A DNA stretch of 33,816 nucleotides from an uncultured Bacteroidales bacterium. Its GTDB lineage: Bacteria > Bacteroidota > Bacteroidia > Bacteroidales > FEN-979. The stretch is from positions 1-33,816 of the forward strand of contig CAIYUC010000170.1 of assembly GCA_903929315.1 (NCBI GenBank), written 5' to 3'. How positions within the stretch are numbered: the stretch's first letter is position 1; every line of letters begins with the position of its first letter. Below are positions 16,600 through 24,300 of the stretch, in pieces. A model generated the notes under the pieces. The model had not been told where the DNA came from and searched no databases. It saw only the letters and a program-made list of their open reading frames with translations. Made by a program: the position numbers and the translations under genes.

Positions 16600-16624
16600 A
16601 ATATCATATTCTGAATATGATATT
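16600..16624. repeat. Perfect 11-bp inverted repeat (candidate operator)
   Basis: AATATCATATT (16600-16610), CTG, AATATGATATT (16614-16624). It adjoins the upstream edge of the promoter cassette. It is all A/T apart from one G or C per arm, so it suits a dimeric regulator site more than a terminator, though the minus-strand continuation is T-rich. Confidence 0.45.
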
Positions 16625-16759
16625 GATTTGAAAAAAAAATAAGTCAAAGTGACAAAATTTCCAGGAATTTATCATTTTTTTTTCTTATTATTGCAACAAT
16701 CTAACAGCTAATTTGTTTGGAAATCATGTAACAGAATTTTTATTTATCTGATCATACAA

Positions 16760-16767
16760 TACATTTG
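16760..16767 (+). promoter_or_regulatory. Candidate -7 box for the 210-residue membrane protein
   Basis: TACATTTG is a perfect TAnnTTTG match. If used, the leader is about 160 nt and would include a 7-bp stem (ATACCGT 16817-16823, ACGGTAT 16840-16846) and shared element copy C. The remaining sequence from 16625 to 16932 shows no gene. Confidence 0.4.
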
Positions 16768-16877
16768 ACTTTGATACTGGGATTAAAAATGATTACAAGA
16801 TTCAAAGTCAGCTTGCATACCGTGATTATCGTTTAAATTACGGTATATCCATGCAGTAAAGAAAAATAACATTCTAA

Positions 16878-16913
16878 AAACGGAGGAAGCCGAAAATCCG
16901 ATGAAGAGTAGGC
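16878..16913 (+). promoter_or_regulatory. Shared leader/promoter element, copy C (upstream of the 210-residue membrane protein)
   Basis: AAACGGAGGAAGCCGAAAA, then TCC, then GATG, then AAGAGTAGGC, ending 19 bp before ATG 16933. It is nearly identical to copies A and B, which lie on the other strand before the metalloprotease and PLD genes. Unlike A and B it lacks the rest of the 175-bp repeat, which marks this core as the conserved unit. Confidence 0.6.
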
Positions 16914-16932
16914 GTTAATTAAAACCCTGAAT

Positions 16933-17565
16933 ATGAATGCACAAATTATTTTCTGGATTGTATTTGTATTACTCGCACTGCTGGTGCTTTTCATGGATAA
17001 AAAATACAACATGTTACGGGACAACAGTATACTGTACAAAAAGAAGCCATTCAGCTATGCACGGACACAGCTTACCTGGTGGACAGTGATCGTACTTTCT
17101 TCATTCATCACCATTCTTTTAAAACGACGCGATATACCCACATTTGACAGCTCAACACTTATTTTACTCGGCATCAGTTCCGCTACTACGATAGCAGCAC
17201 GATTAACGGATATGTCAGATAAGGATAACGTACCATCAAATCTTATCAGTCAAAATTCGACGGGTAAGAATTTTATAATTGATATTCTTTCCGACAATAG
17301 TGGCGTTAGCATTCACCGGCTTCAGACAGTCATTTTTAACATTGTAATCGGCGGTTGGTTTATTTATAAGGTAACGGTGAACCTTGTGATTACAGGCATG
17401 GATATTAATAAGATCATTCCTGTGCTTGAGCCGAACAATCTTATACTGATCGGTCTCAGCGCTGGAACGTATGCCGCATTGAAGACTACGGAAAATAAAA
17501 GTAATGGTAAAACCCCTCCTGCCACGAATGTAACGGATACCTCAACCAACATCCCCCCTGTATAA
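16933..17565 (+). CDS. Membrane protein with two related halves
   Basis: 210 residues with about five hydrophobic segments (5-20, 48-63, 75-90, 133-150, 165-185). Two halves look related: SYARTQLTWWTVIVLSSFI followed by LILLGISSATTIAARLTD, and SIHRLQTVIFNIVIGGWFI followed by LILIGLSAGTYAALKTTE. In each an R-x-Q motif precedes two helices, the second ending in a G-(I/L)-S-(S/A)-x-T block. The cytoplasmic linker contains FIIDILSDNSGVSIH. Similar proteins occur as uncharacterised neighbours of effector-type genes in several phyla (from memory, unverified). It is the only larger plus-strand gene in the island and carries shared element copy C just upstream. It could be an immunity protein, pore or anchor; no function is assigned. 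Confidence 0.65.
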   Translation: MNAQIIFWIVFVLLALLVLFMDKKYNMLRDNSILYKKKPFSYARTQLTWWTVIVLSSFITILLKRRDIPTFDSSTLILLGISSATTIAARLTDMSDKDNVPSNLISQNSTGKNFIIDILSDNSGVSIHRLQTVIFNIVIGGWFIYKVTVNLVITGMDINKIIPVLEPNNLILIGLSAGTYAALKTTENKSNGKTPPATNVTDTSTNIPPV

Positions 17566-17621
17566 TAAACAAAGTAAATTATGGATTTCAAAAAAAAATA
17601 CAGGATTACCCCGGCGTACCT

Positions 17622-17647
17622 CACTTCACCCTCTAAGCGGAGAAGTG
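17622..17647. terminator. Candidate bidirectional terminator between convergent genes
   Basis: Imperfect hairpin CACTTC-A-CC / GG-A-GAAGTG around CTCTAAGC. It lies between the ends of the membrane-protein gene (17565, plus) and the PLD gene (17768, minus). The gap also holds short GGGCATCGAGTATCTG / TTATCTGGCATC words (about 17730-17760). There is no clear T-tract, so confidence is modest. Confidence 0.4.
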
Positions 17648-17767
17648 GTTTATTGCTTTCGGTAAGTGTAAAGGCTATTGTTGCACATGATTAAGTTAAC
17701 CAGGTATCTACTGCGTTTAACTTCTCTTATCGGGCATCGAGTATCTGTTATCTGGCATCAGGAATTC

Positions 17768-19606
17768 TTATGCTAGTAATATGCGCTCTTTATAATGAGC
17801 ATCATTTTCAGCATAGTAATTCTTTGTCCAAAGGTCGTCCTGTTCCAGGGTCATTGGCTTAGCTCCTGAAACAGGAGTGGTTTTCCCGGGGTTAATTGAT
17901 GTCGTTTTGGATGCCTTTGTTTTTACCCCTTTACCTGGAATAGCAGGGTTATTGCTTGCTCCAAATTTATCCCTGAAATTGAAATGATCAACCAGAGCAA
18001 AGGCTTCTATAGCAAATACTGTTGAAATGTCCTGATCATAGATTGCTACTAAATTATCTCCATTAGCTGCCTCCCCTCCTTGTGCAAGGTTAGAAGAGCC
18101 ACAGTATGTAACCGGGTCTGATCCGTTAAAGTCGCATATTACAAATTTGTGATGAATTTGATGACCTAACCCGGCTACAGGTTCTTCCTGATCGAATGGG
18201 GGAGGTAATTTTGTTTGTCCTGGTTTACCGCTGACAAGCACGCCTGAGGGGTTACCCGGTTTATATAATGAAATACCATTGCCGGGGCTATCAGAAATGC
18301 CATAGCTGAAAATATTTTGGTTAGTATGAATTTCCTCAAGTGCCTGTAAAATCGGACCTGTACCCGGATCCAAAGCCATTACGGCAAATAAAACACTGCT
18401 TTTTTCGACACTTATACGGTCGGAAATAGTTTTAAGATTGCTGAGAGCAAATGCCGGTTTGTGAGGAGAAAAGGTAATTTCTGTTTTTGGTAAAATACCC
18501 GATCCAAAAGAAAATACCTTAGATGCAAATGAAGAATGACTGAATGCCATTTTAACATTATCATTCCATGATTCCTGAAAAACGGCCCCATAGGTTTGTG
18601 CTACCGTTTCATCGCTTAAAATAACTACATGATTTGAATTTACATACATTCCTGTGACTGAAAAATTTGTGGAACCAAAAAGAACCTTCTCCGGAGCATT
18701 ATTTTTATAAACAATAAATATTTTATCATGAGAAAATCTTCCGAATTTTCCTCGTTTGATTGTTGCATTTCCTTTTGCATTATTCATGAACAGGTTTTCA
18801 AATTGATCTTCTGACAGCGTACCGGTACTGTCATGATGTAATGATGCATTATCCAGTATTATGCGGATGCGACCTTCCCTGGCAAGCTGTATTAGAATAT
18901 TGATAACATCAGGCTCATTAAGATCATAAGCAAATACATCTAATTTAAGAGTATTGTCATTTGCCACTTCATTTAAAACTGAAAATATTTTTTCACGTGC
19001 AGTAAATCCTGACCATTTATATTCATCAAGAAAAGTAAAAGAATCACCGGCGTCGTTTTTACCGGCAATAGTACCAGTATCAAATTGCAGTACCTTACCG
19101 GCAGGCTTAAAAGGAGCTTTGTCACCAAAATGATGTGCAAATGCCTGTGATTGAACAAAACCCCGGGTAAATCCAACCTCAACGGCACCCTTCGTGAAGG
19201 GTGCTACCTGAATGGTTACAGAAACACTAAGTAATTGATCTAAGCCTTGCAGAATACCTTTGTCATTAAAATACCGTGGGCTGACGGTATATGTATATAA
19301 TCCATAAAAGACAGTATCACCCTGATGAAAACTGCCTGGTACGTGCACCCAAGAGAATTTTTGAAAGGGAGCATTAATACTTGAATATGATGGCTCACTT
19401 GTAACTTGAACATGGAGCGCGGGATTTGCAAACTGCAATTGATTAAAGAGATAATATTCCTTTTCGCCTTGCGGCTGACAAGAAATAGTAAATCCAGCCA
19501 GGTTACTTGTTTGTTTTTCTGGCATATCAAAGGCGAGCAACGTTTTAGCATCACCACGGTAGGCTTTTACAGAAAGTCCATTTTCAATAGATTTTTTTGT
19601 AAACAT
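17768..19606 (-). CDS. Phospholipase-D-superfamily protein with two HxK motifs
   Basis: 612 residues. After an N-terminal ~185-residue domain of beta-rich look (possibly fibronectin-like: FTISCQPQGEKEYYLFNQLQ, FYGLYTYTVSPRYF) come two PLD half-sites: FSHDKIFIVY with GSTNFS (H293, K295) and IHHKFVICDF with GSSNLA (H485, K487, D492). The second fits HxKx4D; the first lacks the aspartate at its usual position. PLD-superfamily enzymes cleave phosphodiesters in phospholipids or nucleic acids; the bipartite layout fits either. The C-terminal ~60 residues are lysine/threonine-rich. No signal peptide is visible. Shared element copy B and the 175-bp repeat lie directly upstream. Substrate unknown. Confidence 0.8.
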   Translation of the reverse strand: MFTKKSIENGLSVKAYRGDAKTLLAFDMPEKQTSNLAGFTISCQPQGEKEYYLFNQLQFANPALHVQVTSEPSYSSINAPFQKFSWVHVPGSFHQGDTVFYGLYTYTVSPRYFNDKGILQGLDQLLSVSVTIQVAPFTKGAVEVGFTRGFVQSQAFAHHFGDKAPFKPAGKVLQFDTGTIAGKNDAGDSFTFLDEYKWSGFTAREKIFSVLNEVANDNTLKLDVFAYDLNEPDVINILIQLAREGRIRIILDNASLHHDSTGTLSEDQFENLFMNNAKGNATIKRGKFGRFSHDKIFIVYKNNAPEKVLFGSTNFSVTGMYVNSNHVVILSDETVAQTYGAVFQESWNDNVKMAFSHSSFASKVFSFGSGILPKTEITFSPHKPAFALSNLKTISDRISVEKSSVLFAVMALDPGTGPILQALEEIHTNQNIFSYGISDSPGNGISLYKPGNPSGVLVSGKPGQTKLPPPFDQEEPVAGLGHQIHHKFVICDFNGSDPVTYCGSSNLAQGGEAANGDNLVAIYDQDISTVFAIEAFALVDHFNFRDKFGASNNPAIPGKGVKTKASKTTSINPGKTTPVSGAKPMTLEQDDLWTKNYYAENDAHYKERILLA

Positions 19607-19642
19607 AGAAGTACGTTTTTAAAAAGTTAGTTTTAAAAAATT

Positions 19643-19678
19643 GCATACTCTTTTGCGGGTTTTCGGCTTCCTCCGTTT
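19643..19678 (-). promoter_or_regulatory. Shared leader/promoter element, copy B (upstream of the PLD gene)
   Basis: Gene direction: AAACGGAGGAAGCCGAAAA, CCC, GCAA, AAGAGTATGC, ending 36 bp before ATG 19606. Differs from copies A and C at a few positions only. Confidence 0.55.
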
Positions 19679-19819
19679 ATTTTTTGTTAAATAAAGTTTA
19701 TCAGGTTAATAATTTAACACATCCACCAGAGCATGGTGTACAGAGTATGTCCATCTCAAAACCTCCCATACTAAGCGATTGACTGGCAAAATTTCAAACA
19801 AATAACCGAATATTGATAA
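19643..19819 (-). repeat. Long repeat, copy B (about 177 bp)
   Basis: Direct repeat of 9249-9423, in the same position relative to its downstream gene. It keeps the GTTAAATTATTAAC inverted repeat, the ACAAAAAATAAACGGAG block and the distal CGGTTATTTGTTTGAAA block. It fills most of the gap between the PLD gene and the 108-residue gene. Confidence 0.7.
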
Positions 19820-19850
19820 GAATGACTTATTGCTGCGAAAATAACGTTAG

Positions 19851-20177
19851 TTAGTTACTTTTCGGTTGTGGAGCTAAAAGTCCCGCTAAAGCTCCAATAG
19901 CGGCAGAACCAATTGCAGTAAGAATTGTCGGCACTCCTTTGTCGTCAGAAATTTTTCCAGACCCAATTAGAACAATAACTCCGATTATAATAGATATAAT
20001 TGTTATCCCAAGCGATAACACAATTATTCTATAAATCCAATTGTCCGTGTCCAATGGATTTTTTTGTTGGATTTGTTGGACTGCTTTTACCGGATCTTGT
20101 TTAAATTGATCTTGCAAGGCAGAGTTTGACACAAGTTCATTTTTGAATTCGTCAAAGGTTTTCATTTGTTTTTCCAT
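19851..20177 (-). CDS. Small two-helix membrane protein with a DP-motif N-terminal domain
   Basis: 108 residues. The N-terminal half (TFDEFKNELVSNSALQDQF, then KQDPVKAVQQI) is a short amphipathic helical domain with an L..F..DP..A pattern. It recalls Nif11-like leaders or small effector-associated helical domains, without a firm match. Two transmembrane helices follow (about residues 49-70 and 84-102, the second GTAIGSAA-type and glycine/alanine-rich), ending KSN. That size and topology is holin-like. ATG 20177 is preceded by a perfect -7 box; ATG 20165 is also possible. It sits between the amidase and PLD genes on the same strand. Permeabilising or adaptor roles are inference. Confidence 0.6.
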   Translation of the reverse strand: MEKQMKTFDEFKNELVSNSALQDQFKQDPVKAVQQIQQKNPLDTDNWIYRIIVLSLGITIISIIIGVIVLIGSGKISDDKGVPTILTAIGSAAIGALAGLLAPQPKSN

Positions 20178-20198
20178 TTTATGTTGGATTTAAGTTTG

Positions 20199-20342
20199 TC
20201 AAATATAAATGATATTTTTATTTCGTTTAAAAATTGTCACCAACCCCAGTCCGACTCCAATTCCCACAAAAACATTTGGATTGATAAGGAATCCATTTAC
20301 TGTAGAAAATGAATACCCTTTAATGTGATTCCTGTAAGCTTG
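20199..20342 (-). pseudogene. Remnant of an outer-membrane beta-barrel gene
   Basis: An open frame of 47 codons without a start, bounded by stops, reads KGYSFSTVNGFLINPNVFVG then IGVGLGLVTIFKRNK. This is the pattern of strands in Bacteroidota outer-membrane proteins (GY-F-TVNG-x5-VGIGVGL). Its terminal TGA overlaps the -7 box of the 108-residue gene. Probably the tail of a gene lost when the island was rearranged. Confidence 0.4.
20200..20207 (-). promoter_or_regulatory. -7 promoter box for the 108-residue membrane protein
   Basis: TATATTTG on the reverse strand is a perfect TAnnTTTG match, about 22 bp before ATG 20177. A good -33 was not found. Confidence 0.5.
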
Positions 20343-20441
20343 TCATATAGGTATTAATGAATTATAGAATTACCCGATTAATTTCTTTTCTAAGATTTTT
20401 CGTTGTCATTATCGACTCTTTGTGCAAAGATACTAAAAACA

Positions 20442-20510
20442 GTGAAGAGTGAATGGTGACTGGTGACTGGTGATCGGAAACAATTACGGATTACGAATTA
20501 CGATTATTTC
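20442..20510. repeat. Intergenic short words: GTGA-type and ATTACG-type
   Basis: GTGAAGAGTGAATGGTGACT-like units (20442-20475) and ATTACGGATTACGAATTACG (from 20482) lie just after the amidase gene's 3' end. The first resembles 9429-9444, the second 26270-26290 and a stretch inside valS (30214-30240). Confidence 0.6.
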
Positions 20511-20524
20511 AATGAATAACTAAT

Positions 20525-20950
20525 TTATACCTGCCTCCCAGAATAGATAATGCTATCCCTGCTGTCTTTGTTCCATGCCCAATTAAGTGTCTTGTTTTTT
20601 GCTCCTACACCTCCAAGCTGGCCCCAATAACCTGTCGGGTATTTTCCCTGGTTAAGGCCGCCACTAACGATCATTGCAACATGGCCATTACTCTGAGGGG
20701 GAATATGATCTCCGGATTTCATACCGGCAACAACGAACCAACCTTCATCCGCTTTCTGTTTAGCTTCAATGCCATCAGTTAATACTGTCCAATCTGCACC
20801 TTTTATTTGGTCGACTATGTTATCCGCCTGACCAACCAGTGTTACTGTAAATTCAGTGGCCACAGCTTTTACAAAACCGCTGCAATCACTTTTGTGAGCT
20901 TCAAAATTAGCTTCACACGAATCTATTATTTTTTGTGCTGTTTCTTCCAT
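20525..20950 (-). CDS. NlpC/P60-like peptidoglycan amidase without signal peptide
   Basis: 141 residues with a Cys-His hydrolase layout: DCSGFVKAV (C23) near the N-terminus and GHVAMIVSGG (H90), then YPTGYWGQLGG, typical of NlpC/P60 and of Tae-type effector amidases that cut stem peptides of peptidoglycan. It is about the size of a single catalytic domain with no leader or anchor, as expected for a delivered effector or a lysin rather than a housekeeping endopeptidase. Its promoter is the 78-bp cassette at 20983-21060. It is the first island gene on the minus strand and backs onto dnaE. The exact bond cleaved is unknown. Confidence 0.72.
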   Translation of the reverse strand: MEETAQKIIDSCEANFEAHKSDCSGFVKAVATEFTVTLVGQADNIVDQIKGADWTVLTDGIEAKQKADEGWFVVAGMKSGDHIPPQSNGHVAMIVSGGLNQGKYPTGYWGQLGGVGAKNKTLNWAWNKDSRDSIIYSGRQV

Positions 20951-20982
20951 ATCTGATTAAAGGAGTTTGGGTTTATATATTA

Positions 20983-21060
20983 TTCTTATTTAGTCTAAAT
21001 TGCAAACATAGGATAAAACTACATTATTTGTCTACAACTTTAACTTTTTTTAACAAAAAA
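20983..21060 (-). promoter_or_regulatory. Duplicated 78-bp promoter cassette, copy 2 (amidase gene)
   Basis: Gene direction: GTTAAAAAAAGTTAAA box, then TATGTTTG (-7, 21010-21003), then TTAGACTAAATAAGAA; ATG 20950 follows about 33 bp later. The -33 position reads TAG where copy 1 has TTG. Same spacing throughout as 16521-16598. Confidence 0.65.
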
Positions 21061-21356
21061 CGTATGATTGAAAATTTTTATTGAAACTTTTGAAATGTCG
21101 TTATCCAGGGTGGGCCATGGTCCGGGACAAACGAGTCACAAAGTCAGGACCGTGATGGTGGGGATAACTGTGATAACATTTACGGCTTCCCTGGAAATTC
21201 TAAAAAAGATATTACCAAAATTATCAACATCTGGTTTCCGTCCCTTATTTTCCGTAATTTTACATCTCTTACGCCTCCGGATCACAACCTGTGCCAACCG
21301 AGCCAAAAGAAGTCTTAACTATTTAGTGTTGATCATAATACCTGGAAAAGAGTCCT
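21061..21356 (+). other. dnaE upstream region
   Basis: No gene is supported. It holds a GAGTCACAAAGTCA word (about 21134), an imperfect palindrome around GGGCCATGGTCC (21111-21122) and TAATTTTA (21255-21262), one mismatch from the -7 consensus and about 95 bp before the dnaE ATG. Confidence 0.35.
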
Positions 21357-24300
21357 ATGGTTGATTTCGTGCATCTGCATGTCCATACACAATATTCCAT
21401 CCTCGACGGAGCCAACAGGATCCCCGAACTGATCGCTAAAGCCATCAGGGATGGGATGAGAGGCATCGCGATCACCGACCACGGAAATATGTTCGGCGTG
21501 AAAATATTCCATGAAGAAGCCAGTAAACAAAAGGATTTTAAGCCCATCATCGGCTGCGAAACTTACGTGGCACGAAGAGACCGCTTCAAAGTATCAGACA
21601 TGGTCGACCGCAAAGGCGACCATCTGATCCTGCTCGCCAAAGATTACCAGGGGTACAATAACCTCTCGAGGCTGATCTCACTCTCCTGGACGGAAGGCTT
21701 TTATTATAAGCCACGCATCGACAAGGAGCTGCTGAAACTTTACCACGAAGGACTGATCTGCTCCTCCGCCTGCCTGGCCGGTGAGATCCCGCGTTCCATC
21801 CTGAACGGGAACCTGGAAAAAACGGAACATATCATCAACGAATACAAGGAAATTTTCGGCGACGATTTTTACCTTGAACTGATGCGTCATCAACCCACCG
21901 ACCCGGGAAGGGATGCAAGCGTATTTCAACGACAGCAGGTCGTCAATGAGGCGCTGATAAAGCTTTCGAGAAAAACAGGCGTGAAGCTGCTTGCCACCAA
22001 CGACGCTCATTTTCTCGACGAGACTGACGCCGACGCTCACGACCGGCTGCTCTGCCTGAATACAGGGAAGGACATCGATGATCCCACCCGGCTGCGATAT
22101 ACCGGCCAGGAATGGGTGAAGACCCGGAATGAAATGGAGGAGCTTTTCAGGGATGTCCCTGAAGCGGTGAAGAATACCATGGAGGTATTTGAAAAGATCA
22201 CCCATTATGAGCTCGACCGGGAACCCATCATGCCGGATTTCCCGATACCGGAAGGTTTCTCCGATGGCATGGAATACTTGCGTCATCTCACCTATGAAGG
22301 CGCGAAGAAACGTTACAATGAGATCACCCCGGAACTCACGGAGAGGATCGAATATGAGTTGGCTACCGTCAAATTCATGGGCTATCCGGGGTATTTCCTG
22401 ATCGTGGCAGATATCATTCGTGCTGCCAGGGAAATGGGCGTATCGGTGGGTCCGGGAAGAGGTTCCTCGGCGGGTTCCGTCGTAGCTTATTGCATGCGTA
22501 TCACCGATATCGATCCGTTAAAATACGGACTGCTCTTTGAGCGGTTCCTGAATCCTGACAGAGTCTCCATGCCCGATATCGACGTCGACTTCGACGAGGA
22601 TGGAAGGGATAAGGTATTCAGATGGGTGGTGGATAAATTCGGGAAGAACAAGGTGGCACAGGTCATCACCTTTGGAACGATGGCTGCCAAGATGGCCATC
22701 CGCGACCTGGCACGTGTACAGAAACTGAAGCTGGACGAGTCGGACCGGCTTGCCAAAATGGTTCCCGACAGGGCCGGAATTACGCTGAAACAGGCGTTTA
22801 ATGAAGTCCCGGAACTGGAGGCGGAAAGGCATTCATCCAATCCCCTGATCGTGGAAACGCTGAAATTCGCACAAACGCTGGAAGGATCCGTCCGTCATAC
22901 AGGCCTGCACGCCTGCGGCATCGTCATCGGGAAAAACAGCCTGATCGATCATGTGCCTGTGATATGGAACAAGGATGCACAGATCCTGGTCACCCAGTTT
23001 GACGGGAAACACATTGAATCGGTCGGGATGTTGAAAATGGACCTCCTTGGATTAAAGACCTTGTCCATCATCAATGATACCCTGAAAAACATCAAACTCT
23101 CACGGGGCGAAGATGTCATAATCGAAAATATCCCTTTGGACGACGGCCCGACATGGCAACTCTTCAGCCAGGCAAAGACCACCGGGATCTTCCAGTTTGA
23201 GTCGGACGGGATGAAGAAATACCTGAAGGATCTCAAGCCCAACAGGATCGAGGATATTATCGCCATGAATGCCCTTTACCGGCCCGGCCCGATGGAATAT
23301 ATTCCCCAATACATCAACCGCAAATTCGGCAGGGAAAAAATTGAATACGATATCCCGGTCATGGAGGAGTATCTGAAGGAAACATACGGGATAGCTGTTT
23401 ACCAGGAACAGGTGATGCTTCTATCCCAGCTCCTGGGCGGGTTCACGAAGGGGGAGGCGGATTCTCTCCGGAAAGCGATGGGGAAGAAGGATGAGCCGTT
23501 GATGAACGAGCTGAAACCTAAGTTCTTCGAAAATTGCAAGAAAAGCGGTTACAGCGACGCGATCTCTATGAAGATCTGGGAAGACTGGAAATCCTTTGCC
23601 AAGTATGCGTTCAATAAATCCCATTCCGTCGCTTACGCCTATGTTGCTTACAGGATGGGCTATCTTAAAGCGAATTATCCACCTGAATTCATGGCTGCCG
23701 TCCTCAGCAGGAATATGAGCGATATCAAGGAAATAACCAACTTTATCGAGGAATGCAGACGCATGGATATTCCCGTCCTGGGCCCCGATGTGAATGAAAG
23801 CGATCTTCATTTTTTCGTCAATAAGAAAGGGGAGATCCGTTTCGGGATGGCCGGGATCAAGAATGTGGGAGAGAATGCCGCCCTGAGCATCATGGACGAA
23901 CGTAACAAAAACGGTCTTTATAAGAACATTTTCGATTTTACCCAGCGGATCGATAGCCGGGCAGTCAATAAGCGGAGCCTCGAATCCCTTGCTAAAGCGG
24001 GGGCTTTCGACGGGTTTGAAGGGATCCACCGGGCACAGTATTTTTATAAATCCAATGGCGAGGATTCGATATTCCTGGAAAAACTGCTGAAATATGCAAA
24101 CGATTTCCAGGCGCAGGCAAACTCTATCCAGCATTCGCTTTTTGGCGCGGAAGAAAAGGTATTGTTACCCGATCTCACCGTTCCGAAATGTGAACACTGG
24201 ACAAGGATCGAACAGCTTCGCCAGGAAAAGGAGATTACCGGGTTTTATATCACCGGTCATCCGCTGGATGATTATAAACGGGAGATCGAAAATTTTTGTT

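Noticed and set aside
21068-21364. 98-residue plus-strand frame upstream of dnaE
   Set aside because: No protein-like pattern, no ATG start, and it runs over the dnaE start; it is an open frame by chance.
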